Source: an uncultured Oscillospiraceae bacterium (GTDB taxonomy: Bacteria; Bacillota; Clostridia; Oscillospirales; Oscillospiraceae). Taken from it: a stretch of 31,177 bases of DNA. The stretch is from NCBI GenBank assembly GCA_910588045.1, contig CAJUPS010000033.1:1-31177 (forward strand), given 5' to 3'. The notes below the pieces were generated by a model. The model was not told the origin of the DNA. It ran no database searches and saw nothing but the letters and a program-made list of their open reading frames with translations. The position numbers and the translations under genes were made by a program. Shown here piece by piece: positions 8,115 to 18,149 of this stretch; position 1 is the first letter of the stretch; every line of letters begins with the position of its first letter.

Positions 8115-8158
8115 CGGGAGGCTGCTTCTCCCTCTTGGAAAGCGCCTCCCGTTTCTTT
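8115..8158 (+). terminator. Possible attenuating terminator between binding protein and permeases
   Basis: CGGGAGGC (8115-8122) pairs with GCCTCCCG (8144-8151) around a 21-base loop and is followed by the T-rich TTTCTTT. The stem is short and the loop large, so partial read-through into the downstream transporter genes is expected. It would lower permease relative to binding-protein expression. Confidence 0.5.
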
Positions 8159-8200
8159 ATCTGAACTACCAGCCATCCCCCGTCACCGGGCAGAAATCTC

Positions 8201-8267
8201 GGAACAGCACCATCCTCAGTCCCGTGTTAAAGTTCTTTTTGCTCCTTTTTCTTTCAAGAAAAAGGAG
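8201..8267 (+). repeat. 67-bp interspersed palindromic repeat, copy A (overlaps the dppB-like RBS)
   Basis: This copy matches the reverse complement of 27483-27549 at 61 of 67 positions without gaps. Its 3' end is a perfect 12-bp hairpin, CTCCTTTTTCTT (8242-8253) and AAGAAAAAGGAG (8256-8267), with a two-base TC loop. The 3' arm contains AAAGGAG, the apparent ribosome binding site for the permease starting at 8276, so folding could hide it. The outermost pair is C-G here and G-C in the other copy. Confidence 0.8.
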
Positions 8268-8275
8268 AGACCAAC

Positions 8276-9289
8276 GTGAAAGGACGTGCGGAAATGCTCA
8301 AATATATTGGCAAACGACTCCTTCTGTTTATCCCCACCATTTTCATCATCTCCGTGGTGATCTTTTTCATCATCCAGCTGCCCCCCGGAGACTATGCCAC
8401 CTCCTACGCCGCGGCGATGGCGGCGGAGGGCGAGATCCTGACCCCCGAGCAGATCCAGGACCTGCGGGTGCAGTTCGGTTTGGATAAGCCCTGGTACATC
8501 CAGTATTTCAACTGGATGGCCGACATCATCACGAAGGGCGACTTCGGCTACTCCTTTGAATATGGCCGGGACGTCTGGGACGTCATTGCCCAGTACCTTC
8601 CGCTGACCCTGGGCATCTCCTTTGTCATCCTCGTCTTCCAGTATGCGGTGAGTCTGCCCATCGGCATCTACTGCGCCAACCACCAGTATTCCGTGGGGGA
8701 CTACTTCTGGTCCTTCATTGGCTTCATCGGCACGGCCACCCCCAACTTCCTGCTGGCCATCCTGGTCATGTACTTCATCTATGTTAAAACCGGCGCCATG
8801 TACCTGGGGCTCTTCAGTACGGAGATGCTTCAGAACGGGATGCGCCCCGAGTACATCCCGGAGTTCCTGGGCCGCTGCCTGATCCCCATCCTGGTCATCG
8901 GGACCTCCGGCACCTGCGGCATCATCCGCACCGTCCGCGCCCAGATGCTGGACGAACAGGCCCGGCAGTACACCCTGACCGCCCGGGCCAAGGGCTGCTC
9001 CGAGGCCACCATCACCTATAAATACTGTCTCCGGGCGGCTCTCAACCCGGTGGTGTCCGGCCTCTCCGGCGCTCTGCGCACCATCTTTTCCGGTTCCACC
9101 GTGTCGGCCATCGTCATGAATATGGCCATCCTGGGCCCCGTGCTTCTGGCGGCCCTGAAGTCCCAGGATATGTACTTAGCGGGGACCATCGTCCTGGTCC
9201 AGGCCATCCTTGTGGTGGTGGGCACCCTGCTCAGCGACATTGCCCTGGCGTGGCTGGATCCCCGCATCCGGTTCTCGGAAAGGAGTTGA
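8276..9289 (+). CDS. Opp/Dpp-type ABC transporter permease (DppB-like)
   Basis: This integral membrane subunit of the oligosaccharide/peptide-type importer has 337 residues, the normal DppB/OppB length. It begins MKGRAEMLKYIGKRLLLFIP, where the first membrane helix follows the basic stretch typical of the family. The cytoplasmic coupling loop, LDEQARQYTLTARAKG followed by ALNPVV, is the EAA-like contact with the ATPases. I take GTG at 8276 as start because AAAGGAG (8261-8267) lies 8 bases upstream; ATG at 8294 lacks such a site. That RBS lies inside a repeat hairpin. The gene ends 4 bases before the partner permease. Confidence 0.93.
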   Translation: MKGRAEMLKYIGKRLLLFIPTIFIISVVIFFIIQLPPGDYATSYAAAMAAEGEILTPEQIQDLRVQFGLDKPWYIQYFNWMADIITKGDFGYSFEYGRDVWDVIAQYLPLTLGISFVILVFQYAVSLPIGIYCANHQYSVGDYFWSFIGFIGTATPNFLLAILVMYFIYVKTGAMYLGLFSTEMLQNGMRPEYIPEFLGRCLIPILVIGTSGTCGIIRTVRAQMLDEQARQYTLTARAKGCSEATITYKYCLRAALNPVVSGLSGALRTIFSGSTVSAIVMNMAILGPVLLAALKSQDMYLAGTIVLVQAILVVVGTLLSDIALAWLDPRIRFSERS

Positions 9290-9293
9290 GCGT

Positions 9294-10430
9294 ATGGCGA
9301 TTTTCAAGAAAAAGAAGGTCCAGAACGACGAGTCCCGCTACATGGCCTCCCAGTGGAAGCTGATGTGGATCAAGCTGAAAAAGCACAAGCTGGCGAAATT
9401 CAGCATGATCATCCTGGCGATCCTGTACATCGGGGCCCTGTTCGCGGACTTCCTGGCCCCCTACGGCCTGGAGGACTTCACCGGCCTCTATAAGGACACC
9501 GCTCCCACCAGGATCCACTGGCGGGACGAGGACGGGAATTTCTCCCGCCCCTTCGTCTACAAGCTCCAGAAGGTCAACGATAAAAAGACCTACACGGTTA
9601 TCACCACCGAGGATCCGTCCGAAAAATACTACGTGGACCTCTTTGCCAAGGGCCCGGCGTACAAGCTCTTCGGCCTCATTCCCTGCGACGTGCACCTGTA
9701 CGGCCTGGTGGATGAACAGGGCGTGCCCAATACGGAGGCCCGCATCAACATCTTCGGGGCGGACAGCGTGGGGCGGGACATCTTCTCCCGCCTGCTGTAC
9801 GGCGGACGGGTGTCCCTGACCATCCCCTTTGTGTCCGCCGCCATCAGCTTTGTGCTGGGCATCCTGCTGGGCGGCATCTCCGGCTACTTCGGCGGCTGGA
9901 TCGACAACCTGATCCAGCGCATCATCGAGGTCATCTCCGCCATCCCCAGCATCCCGCTGTGGCTGGCCCTGTCCGCGGCCATCCCCCCGGGGATCTCCGT
10001 GACGGCCATGTACTTATATATCACCATCATCCTCTCCTTCATCGGGTGGACCGGGCTGGCCCGCACGGTGCGCGGGCGGTTCATCGCCCTGCGCAAGGAG
10101 GACTTCGTGATGGCCGCCAGGCTGGCGGGCGTCAGCGACTTCAAGATCATCGTCAAGCACCTGGTCCCCGGCTTTTTGAGCTATCTCATCGTCAGCCTGA
10201 CCCTGGGCATCCCCGGGTCCATCCTGGGCGAGACCTCCATGAGCTACCTGGGCCTGGGCATGAAGGCCCCCGCCACCAGCTGGGGCGTGCTGCTCAAGGA
10301 GACCGAGGCCCTGGCCACCGTGGCCCAGTGCCCCTGGAAGATGATCCCGCTGATTTTCGTCATCATCACCGTCCTGGCCTACAACTTCCTGGGCGACGGT
10401 CTGAGAGACGCGGCCGACCCCTACAAGTAA
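9294..10430 (+). CDS. Opp/Dpp-type ABC transporter permease (DppC-like, with long periplasmic-side insert)
   Basis: This is the second membrane subunit, 378 residues, with the family signature GADSVGRDIFSRLLYG at 155-170 and a coupling loop near VMAARLAGVSDFKIIVKHLVPG. Between the first membrane helix (about 35-52) and the signature lies a long soluble stretch of about 100 residues, including PTRIHWRDEDGNFSRPFVY. Standard peptide permeases of this type have a much shorter segment. The insert presumably faces the binding protein. ATG at 9294 has AAAGGAG at 9279-9285, overlapping the end of the previous gene. It forms a heterodimer with the upstream permease. Confidence 0.92.
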   Translation: MAIFKKKKVQNDESRYMASQWKLMWIKLKKHKLAKFSMIILAILYIGALFADFLAPYGLEDFTGLYKDTAPTRIHWRDEDGNFSRPFVYKLQKVNDKKTYTVITTEDPSEKYYVDLFAKGPAYKLFGLIPCDVHLYGLVDEQGVPNTEARINIFGADSVGRDIFSRLLYGGRVSLTIPFVSAAISFVLGILLGGISGYFGGWIDNLIQRIIEVISAIPSIPLWLALSAAIPPGISVTAMYLYITIILSFIGWTGLARTVRGRFIALRKEDFVMAARLAGVSDFKIIVKHLVPGFLSYLIVSLTLGIPGSILGETSMSYLGLGMKAPATSWGVLLKETEALATVAQCPWKMIPLIFVIITVLAYNFLGDGLRDAADPYK

Positions 10431-10448
10431 GCGCGGAAAGGAGCACGT

Positions 10449-11512
10449 ATGATGGAAAACGAAGCGCGCAACAACGACGCCATCATTCAGGTAAGGGACC
10501 TGAAGGTCAATATCAAGACCGACGACGGCATCCTGACTGCCGTCCGGGGCGTCAATTTCGAGATCAAGAAGGGCGAGACCCTGGGCCTGGTGGGGGAGTC
10601 CGGCTGCGGTAAGAGCCTGACCAGCAAGGCCATCCTGGGCATCAACGACAAGAAGTGCGTCTCGGAGGGGGAGATCCTCTTCGACGCCGACAACCTGGGC
10701 TGGACGGACCTTCTGAAGCTGAAGCCCCGCGGGGAGGAGATCCGCTCCGTCCGGGGCAAGCAGATCTCCATGATCTTCCAGGAACCCATGGTGGCCTTCT
10801 CCCCCATGTATACCATCGGCAACCAGATCAACGAGGCCACGCTGCTGCACATCACCAAGGATAAGAAGAAGTCCAGGGAGATCTCTCTGGGCGTGATGAA
10901 GAAGGTGGGCATCGCCAACGCGGAGAAGCGGTACGACCAGTACCCCCACGAGTTCTCCGGCGGGATGCTCCAGCGGGCCCTCATCGCCATGGCCCTGGTG
11001 TGCAGTCCCAAGCTGCTCATCGCCGACGAGCCCACCACCGCCCTGGACGTGACCATCCAGGCCCAGATCCTAGAGCTGATGAAGGAGCTCCAGAAGGATT
11101 TCGGCATGTCCATCCTGTTCATCACCCACGACCTGGGCACCGTGGCCCGGATGTGCGACCGGGTGGCGGTCATGTACTTGGGCCGGATCGTGGAGTCCGC
11201 CACGGCCCTGGAGATTTTCAAGAACCCCCAGCACCCCTACACCCGGGGCCTCATCGGGTCCGTCCACAAGATCGGCACCAAGGGCCAGGAGAAGCTGTTC
11301 TCCATCGAGGGCACCGTCCCCCTGGCGCTGAACCTGCCCGCCGGGTGCGGCTTCTATGAGCGGTGCTCCCAGCGCATCGAGGGCGTGTGCAACAAATACG
11401 ATCCCACCCTGGTCCGGACGGGCCAGGATCACCAGGTGGCGTGCTTCGCCTGCACCGGCTGTCCCGGAGACGGGGCCTGCACCGGGTGCGGCAAGGAAGG
11501 AGGGAAGGACGA

Positions 11513-11516
<4 letters not shown>
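10449..11516 (+). CDS. Opp/Dpp-type ABC transporter ATPase (DppD-like) with Cys-rich tail
   Basis: This cytoplasmic ATPase powers the importer. The 355-residue protein has Walker A GESGCGKS, signature FSGGMLQRA and Walker B LLIADEPTTALDV, followed by the oligopeptide-type C-terminal domain. The C-terminal cysteines in GCGFYERCSQRIEGVC and VAC match positions that in some DppD proteins hold an iron-sulfur cluster. Unusually, five cysteines follow in close order (332, 335, 338, 344, 347, in CFACTGCPGDGACTGC). The ATG at 10449 follows GGAAAGGAGC. The stop overlaps the GTG start of the partner ATPase by 4 bases. Confidence 0.94.
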
Positions 11517-12506
<990 letters not shown>

Positions 12507-12517
<11 letters not shown>

Positions 12518-13040
12518 GAAGCTGATCATTTTTACCGACAGCGGCGATACGATCATCGACGAGGGCACGGAGGTCCGCGACGAGCGGGGGATCGTCCAGG
12601 AGGCCCGGCTCATCCCCGGCGCGGGGGAGGTCCTCCGGCAGCTCCACGAGGAGGGTTTCCCCATCGCCCTGGTGGCGGACGGGGAGTGGGAGTCCTTTCA
12701 GAACGTGTACCGGAAAAACGGTCTGGGGGACTGCTTCGATGCGTGGGTCGTGTCGGAGGTGGTGGGCGAGCAGAAGCCCGCGGCCATCATGTTTGAGACG
12801 GCCTATGAGAAGATGGGCCTCACCGAGGCCGACAAGGCCCGCATCGTCATGGTGGGGAACAATCTGAAAAAGGATGTGGCCGGCGCCAACCGCCAGGGAC
12901 TGACCTCCATCTGGATGGACTGGTCCCCGCGGTATTTCCACACGGCGGAGGAGCCCGACTGGCAGCCGGACTATACGGTCAGGACGCCGGAGGAGCTGCT
13001 CTGTCTGCTCCACGATCTCAACAGAAAGCTTGAGGAGTAA
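12507..13040 (+). CDS. HAD-like protein with altered catalytic motifs
   Basis: This 177-residue protein has the fold landmarks of the haloacid dehalogenase superfamily. Motif I reads FTDSGDT: the nucleophile Asp is present (D11), but the +2 acid/base Asp is Gly13, with an Asp one place later. Motif II reads ALVADG, with Ala where Ser/Thr is expected. Motif III Lys is K90 in EQKP. Motif IV is VGNNLKKD, with Asn in place of the first acidic residue and D123 kept. It is therefore either a phosphatase with unusual chemistry or a non-catalytic relative. Its place between importer and hydrolases suggests a sugar-phosphate or regulatory role (inference). Its start overlaps the ATPase gene, and GAAGGGA gives the RBS. 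Confidence 0.75.
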
Positions 13041-13055
13041 GCATTGGGAGTCGCT

Positions 13056-14159
13056 ATGGAAAAGAAAGTGTACAAAGAGGAGATTGAGCGGAAGCTGGCC
13101 CAGCTGGCGGATGCCTTTTGTCCCATTCTCTATGAGGACGACGAGGTCTTCCTGGAGAACATGCAGGGGCGGAACCTGGCGGGAGACGACGTTCGTCTGT
13201 ACCGGCACTGGGAGTGGACCCAGGGGGTGGGCCTCTACGGCTTCTGGAAGCTGTTTGTGAAGACCGGGGAGGGGAAGTACCTGGACATCCTGGTCCGGTA
13301 CTTTGACCAGCAGCTGGCCATCGGGTTTCCCGCCTTGAATGTCAACACCGTCACCCCCTTCCTGACCATGTCCTGTGTGGGGGAGTATCTGCACGAGGAG
13401 AAGTACCTGGCCCCCTGCCGGGAGAGCGCAAAGTGGATCATGGAGCGCTTCCCGCGGACGGAGGAGGGCGGCTTTCAGCACATGACCTCCGACACCCGCA
13501 ACGACCAGGAGCTCTGGGATGACACGCTGTTCATGACTGTGCTCTTCCTGGCCAACATGGGGCGCATCGAGGGGAAGCAGTCCTACACCGATGAGGCCCA
13601 GTACCAGTTCCTGCTTCACGGGAAGTACCTGGCGGACCAGAGGACCGGGCTGTGGTATCACGGCTGGACCTTCCGGGGGCGGCACAACTTCGCCCGGGCC
13701 TTCTGGGGCCGGGGGAACTGCTGGATCACCATCGCCATCCCGGAGCTTCTGGAGATGAGCCGGTGCAGCGAGCCGGTGCGCCGGACGCTGACGCAGCTGC
13801 TGGTCAATCAGATCGGGGGCCTGCGGCGGTATCAGAGCGAGACGGGCATGTGGCACACCCTCATTGACGACGCGGACTCCTACGAGGAGACCAGCGCCAG
13901 CTGCGGCTTCGCCTACGGCATTCTGCGGGCGGTGCACACGGGGCTGATCGGGCGGGAGTACGAGCCCATCGCCTGGAGGGCGCTGCGCCCGGTGCTGGAG
14001 CACATCGCGGGGGACGGCGTGGTGCGCCAGGTGTCTTATGGGACGGCCATGGGGCGGGAGAGCCTGGATTTCTACCGGAATATCCCCCTTAAGCCCATGC
14101 CCTACGGCCAGGCGCTGGCCATGCTGTTTTTGATCGAATGCTTGGAAATTGAGGCGTAG
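13056..14159 (+). CDS. GH105 (GH88-like) unsaturated uronyl hydrolase
   Basis: This 367-residue (alpha/alpha)6-barrel enzyme of the YteR/YesR type removes the 4,5-unsaturated uronic acid from the non-reducing end of lyase-cut oligosaccharides by hydrating the double bond. Visible signatures are ELWDDTLFMTV (catalytic Asp at 155/156), WGRGNCWITI (usually WxRGNGW, here with Cys) and ETSASCGFAYGILRAV near the C terminus. No signal peptide is present, so it acts in the cytosol. The released sugar is the direct precursor for kduI. ATG at 13056 is preferred over TTG at 13044 because TGGGAG sits 5 bases upstream. Specificity for galacturonyl-rhamnose or glucuronyl substrates cannot be decided from sequence. 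Confidence 0.9.
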   Translation: MEKKVYKEEIERKLAQLADAFCPILYEDDEVFLENMQGRNLAGDDVRLYRHWEWTQGVGLYGFWKLFVKTGEGKYLDILVRYFDQQLAIGFPALNVNTVTPFLTMSCVGEYLHEEKYLAPCRESAKWIMERFPRTEEGGFQHMTSDTRNDQELWDDTLFMTVLFLANMGRIEGKQSYTDEAQYQFLLHGKYLADQRTGLWYHGWTFRGRHNFARAFWGRGNCWITIAIPELLEMSRCSEPVRRTLTQLLVNQIGGLRRYQSETGMWHTLIDDADSYEETSASCGFAYGILRAVHTGLIGREYEPIAWRALRPVLEHIAGDGVVRQVSYGTAMGRESLDFYRNIPLKPMPYGQALAMLFLIECLEIEA

Positions 14160-14168
14160 TGATAAGCG

Positions 14169-17147
14169 ATGAAGATTGGCAGGCAATGGGAAGACCGACT
14201 CCGGATCTGGTCGGAGCAGTTTGAAAAGCACTACTTTACCCCCGCCGCCGCCCTGCCCCTGTCCTGCTTTACCACCATGGACCAACTGGCCTTTGACGAT
14301 GCCGTCAAGGGCCGGTTTGTCCCCGTTCCGGTGGGAACGCGGTGGGGCGGGAAGTGGGAGTATGGCTGGTTTTGCACACAGGCGGTCATTCCGGAGGCGC
14401 TGGCGGGGAAACGGGCCGTCTTCACCCTGGGGGCCGGACCGGAGATGCTGGTGTGGGTCAACGGCCGGGAGGCCGGGTCCATCGACCGGTATCACCGGTA
14501 TATCACCCTCTCCCCCGCCGCCCGGGCGGGGGAGGTCTACGACATCTGCGCGGAGTGCTACGCGGGCCACGGCCCCCGTCTGGAGGGGGCGGGCCCCGTG
14601 GGACCGGAGGAGGTGACGGTTCCGGAGCCGCCTCCGGCCCAGGTCACGGTGGAGGCGTCCTGGCTGGGGGAGTGGAACGAGGCGCTGTTCCAGGCGGCCA
14701 TGGACTACCAGGCCCTCTACAGTCTGGTCCGGCGCCTGCCGGAGAGGAGCCTGCGGGCCATGAAGATCATCGAGGGGCTGAAGAAGTTCACCTTCGCGGC
14801 GGACTTCGAGCTCCCCGGGGAGGCGCTGACCGCCAGCGCAGTGGCGGCGGCGGACCAATACTTGAAGCCCCTGCTGGCCTGCCGGAACGGGTCCACCGCG
14901 CCGGAGTACACCATCTTCGGCCAGTCCCACCTGGACCTGGCGTGGCTCTGGCCGGTGGAGGAGACCCGGCGGAAGACCGCCCGGACCTACTCCAACCAGC
15001 TGGCGCTTTTGGAGGAGTACCCGGACTACCGCTTCCTTCTCTGCGAGCCCCCCATCCTGGCGTGTCTGAAGGAGCGCTACCCGGATGTCTGGCGGCGGGT
15101 GAAGGAGGGGGCCGCCGCCGGTAAATTTTACCCGGAGGGGGCGCTGTGGGTCGAGTGCGACGTCAACATTCCCTCCGGGGAGAGCCTGATCCGGCAGTTT
15201 GTCCGGGGAAAGCGCTGGTTCCGGGAGGAGCTGGGGGTGGACAGCCGGATGGCCTGGATGCCGGACACCTTCGGATTCTCGGCGGCGCTGCCGCAGATCA
15301 TGAAGAAGTGCCAGGTCCCCTATTTTGCCACCCAGAAGCTCACCCGCCAGGACCCGGAGGCCGAGCCCTTTCCCTACAATCTCTTCTGGTGGGAGGGGCT
15401 GGACGGAAGCCGCGTGCTCTCCCATCTCTTCAAGAAGAACAACGCCGTCTTCACCCCCGGGGACCTGATCGTCCGCTGGGAGGAGGACCGGGTCCAGCAG
15501 GAGGGCATCGAGGGCTTCCTGTTCCCCTTTGGCTACGGCGACGGCGGCGGCGGACCCACCCGGGAGATGCTGGAGATGGCCTCGCGCTGCCGGGACCTGG
15601 AGGGCGCGCCCCGGTGCCATATGGAGAGCCCTCTGCGATTTTTCGAGCGGGCGCGGGAGGTGGAGAACGTCTGGTGCGGGGAGCTGTATCTGGCCTGGCA
15701 CCGGGGCGCCCTGACCGCTCAGGCCCGGACGAAGCGGGGCATCCGCAAGGCGGAGGTCGCCCTGAAGGCCGCAGAATACCATATGGCCGGGCAGATGCTG
15801 TCCGGCAGGCCCCTCCGGGAGGCGTGGAAGCGGAAGCTGGACGAGCTGTGGAAGCTGCTGCTCTTCAACCAGTTCCACGACATCGCCCCGGGCACCTCCA
15901 TCGCCCGGGTCCATGAGCGGGCGGAGGCGGAGCTGGAGACGGTCCGCGCCGGATCGGAAAAGCTCCTGGAGGAGATGCTGGGCAGACCGGGGGAGCGGAT
16001 GGCGGTCTACAACCATCTGGGCTGGGACCGGACCTTCCGGGGCCGCACCATCCCCGCCCAGGGCTGCGCGGTGATCGGGCCGGAGGCGTCTCCGGGAGAG
16101 CGGGCCTCCGTCCGGTCTCTCGCGCCGGAGGACGGCGGCGGCTATGAGCTGCGCAGCGCCCACCTGATCTGCCGGATCGACAGCGCCGGGGCGCTGACCA
16201 GCGTCCGGAAGCCCGGATGCTCCCGGGAATTTCTCGCGGGCAGCGGCAACCGGTTCCTGCTGTTCAAGGACGTGAACACCTGCTACGACGCCTGGGAGAT
16301 CGGCAGCATGTACGAAAACCTGCCGGTTCCGCTGGAGGGCGAAGTCCGGATCGCGCCCTGCGAGGACGCGGACGGCGTGTCGCTGGTGGTAGAAAAAACG
16401 CTGCACCACTCCAGAATGGTGCAGAAGATCTTTCTCGGCCACGATGCCCGGCGGCTGGACTTCATCACCACTCTGGACTGGCGGGAGCGCCACAAGCTCC
16501 TCAAGGTTGCCTTCCCAGTGAACGTCTACGCCGCGGAGGCCATCGAGGAGATCCAGTTCGGCTATGTAAAGCGTCCCACCCACCGCTCCCGGCAGAGCGA
16601 CCGGGACCGCTACGAGGTCTGCAACCACCGCTACACGGTCCTCCAGGACGGCGGCGCGGGCGCGGCGGTGCTCAACGACTGCAAGTACGGGGTCAGCACA
16701 GCGGGAAACGAGATCCGCCTGACGCTGCTGCGCGCACCGATGATGCCGGACATGCACGCGGACCAGGGAGAGCAGGCGTTCACCTACTCCTTCTTCCCCT
16801 TCACGGGTCCTTTCACCGGGAGCGATGTCCTGCGGGAGGCGTGCGAGCTCAACGAACCCCCGGTCCTGGGCCGTGCGGACCTCCCGGCCGCGCCGCCGGT
16901 CTGCCTGCCCGCGCAGAAAAATATCGTCGTGGACACCATCAAACCGGCGGACACCGTGGGAAACGCCCTGCTGGTCCGGGTCTACGAGGCCATGGGGATG
17001 GGGACCGACGCCCGCTTCACCGTGGCGGACGCCGTCAGGCGGGTCGAGGAAACGGACATGCTGGAGGAGAACGGCCGGACCCTCCCCCCCGGGGCCCCGG
17101 TACACTTCGGCCCCTTTGAGATCAAGACTTTTCTCTTATACCTGTGA
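14169..17147 (+). CDS. GH38 alpha-mannosidase
   Basis: This 992-residue cytoplasmic retaining alpha-mannosidase has the GH38 metal site and nucleophile: GQSHLDLAWLW with H254 and D256, and WMPDTFGFS with the nucleophile D366. Other family landmarks are YPEGALWVECDVNIPSGESL (about 321-340), FWWEGLDGSRVLSHL, FPFGYGDGGGGPT and LLFNQFHDIAPGTSI near 565-575. The C-terminal third is the usual beta-sandwich. It probably removes alpha-linked mannose, or a similar sugar, from imported oligosaccharides. It lies 9 bp after GH105 and 27 bp before a ROK kinase. A mannosidase in a uronate operon is unusual and informative about the substrate. Confidence 0.93.
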   Translation: MKIGRQWEDRLRIWSEQFEKHYFTPAAALPLSCFTTMDQLAFDDAVKGRFVPVPVGTRWGGKWEYGWFCTQAVIPEALAGKRAVFTLGAGPEMLVWVNGREAGSIDRYHRYITLSPAARAGEVYDICAECYAGHGPRLEGAGPVGPEEVTVPEPPPAQVTVEASWLGEWNEALFQAAMDYQALYSLVRRLPERSLRAMKIIEGLKKFTFAADFELPGEALTASAVAAADQYLKPLLACRNGSTAPEYTIFGQSHLDLAWLWPVEETRRKTARTYSNQLALLEEYPDYRFLLCEPPILACLKERYPDVWRRVKEGAAAGKFYPEGALWVECDVNIPSGESLIRQFVRGKRWFREELGVDSRMAWMPDTFGFSAALPQIMKKCQVPYFATQKLTRQDPEAEPFPYNLFWWEGLDGSRVLSHLFKKNNAVFTPGDLIVRWEEDRVQQEGIEGFLFPFGYGDGGGGPTREMLEMASRCRDLEGAPRCHMESPLRFFERAREVENVWCGELYLAWHRGALTAQARTKRGIRKAEVALKAAEYHMAGQMLSGRPLREAWKRKLDELWKLLLFNQFHDIAPGTSIARVHERAEAELETVRAGSEKLLEEMLGRPGERMAVYNHLGWDRTFRGRTIPAQGCAVIGPEASPGERASVRSLAPEDGGGYELRSAHLICRIDSAGALTSVRKPGCSREFLAGSGNRFLLFKDVNTCYDAWEIGSMYENLPVPLEGEVRIAPCEDADGVSLVVEKTLHHSRMVQKIFLGHDARRLDFITTLDWRERHKLLKVAFPVNVYAAEAIEEIQFGYVKRPTHRSRQSDRDRYEVCNHRYTVLQDGGAGAAVLNDCKYGVSTAGNEIRLTLLRAPMMPDMHADQGEQAFTYSFFPFTGPFTGSDVLREACELNEPPVLGRADLPAAPPVCLPAQKNIVVDTIKPADTVGNALLVRVYEAMGMGTDARFTVADAVRRVEETDMLEENGRTLPPGAPVHFGPFEIKTFLLYL

Positions 17148-17174
17148 AAAAATACGAGACGGGAAGATGACGGG

Positions 17175-18122
17175 ATGTATCGAATCGGAATTGACCTGGG
17201 CGGAACCAACATTGCCGCCGGACTGGTGGACGGGTCCATGCGCATCGTGGACAAGGCGAGCGTCCCCACCCGCGCCCCCCGCCCCATAGCGGACCTCGCG
17301 GACGACATCGCCGCGCTGGTGCGGGAGCTGCTGGAGCGCGGCGGCCTGGACCGGCAGGACCTCGCCGCCGTGGGCGTAGGCGTCCCCGGCACGGCCAACC
17401 GGGAGAACGGCCGCCTGGAGGACGCCAACAATCTGGGCTTTGACGACGAGCCCTTCCTCCCCGTTCTGGAGGAGCGGCTGGAGGGCCTGCCGGTCCGCTT
17501 CGGCAACGACGCCAACGCGGCGGCCTGGGGGGAGTACCGGGCCGGAGACTATCCGGAGGACTCCTTCATCATGATGACCATCGGCACCGGCATCGGCGGC
17601 GGGGTCATTCTGAACGGGAAGCTCTGGGACGGCATCAACGGCGCGGCGGCGGAGTTCGGCCACATGGTCATCCGCCGGGACGGCGCGCCCTGCACCTGCG
17701 GACGGCGGGGGTGCTTTGAGGCTTACGCCTCCGCCGCGGCCCTCGTCCGGCAGGCCCGGGAGCGGATGCAGATGGAGGTCAGGACCCGGCTGTGGACGCT
17801 CTGCGGCGGCGACCCGGGCCGCCTGGAGGCCAAGACCGTATTTGACGGCGCAGCGGCGGGGGACCGCGCCTCCATCGAGCTGCTGGACGCCTACACCACC
17901 TCCCTGGCGGAGGGTACGGCCAACATCATCAACCTCTTTCAGCCCGCCGTCCTGTGTGTGGGCGGCGGTGTGAGCCGGGCCGGGGAGGCGCTGCTGCGCC
18001 CCCTGCGGGAGAAGACGGCGCAGCGGGTCTACTCCCGGAACGCCAAACGGAACACCCGGCTCGTTCTGGCACAGCTGGACAACGACGCGGGCATTCTCGG
18101 CGCGGCCCTGCTGGAACAATAA
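17175..18122 (+). CDS. ROK-family sugar kinase (manno-/fructo-/glucokinase type)
   Basis: This 315-residue cytosolic kinase phosphorylates a hexose with ATP. It has the N-terminal phosphate loop GIDLGGTNI (5-13), the catalytic Asp in GNDANAAAWGEY (D112), the glycine loop TIGTGIGGGV (135-144), and the ROK zinc site made of H163 with C173, C175 and C180 in CTCGRRGCFE. No N-terminal DNA-binding domain is present, so it is an enzyme rather than a NagC-type repressor. Its position just after GH38 suggests that mannose is the sugar, giving mannose-6-phosphate (inference). The stop is followed by a 27-bp gap to the next gene. Confidence 0.9.
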   Translation: MYRIGIDLGGTNIAAGLVDGSMRIVDKASVPTRAPRPIADLADDIAALVRELLERGGLDRQDLAAVGVGVPGTANRENGRLEDANNLGFDDEPFLPVLEERLEGLPVRFGNDANAAAWGEYRAGDYPEDSFIMMTIGTGIGGGVILNGKLWDGINGAAAEFGHMVIRRDGAPCTCGRRGCFEAYASAAALVRQARERMQMEVRTRLWTLCGGDPGRLEAKTVFDGAAAGDRASIELLDAYTTSLAEGTANIINLFQPAVLCVGGGVSRAGEALLRPLREKTAQRVYSRNAKRNTRLVLAQLDNDAGILGAALLEQ

Positions 18123-18149
18123 GAATATACTGCGAGGGAATCATTTGTT

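Noticed and set aside
11363..11512. N-terminal extension of the DppF-like ATPase from an upstream ATG
   Set aside because: It would overlap the end of the DppD-like gene by 150 bases. The GTG at 11513 sits at the conserved protein start and gives a typical 4-base coupling overlap.
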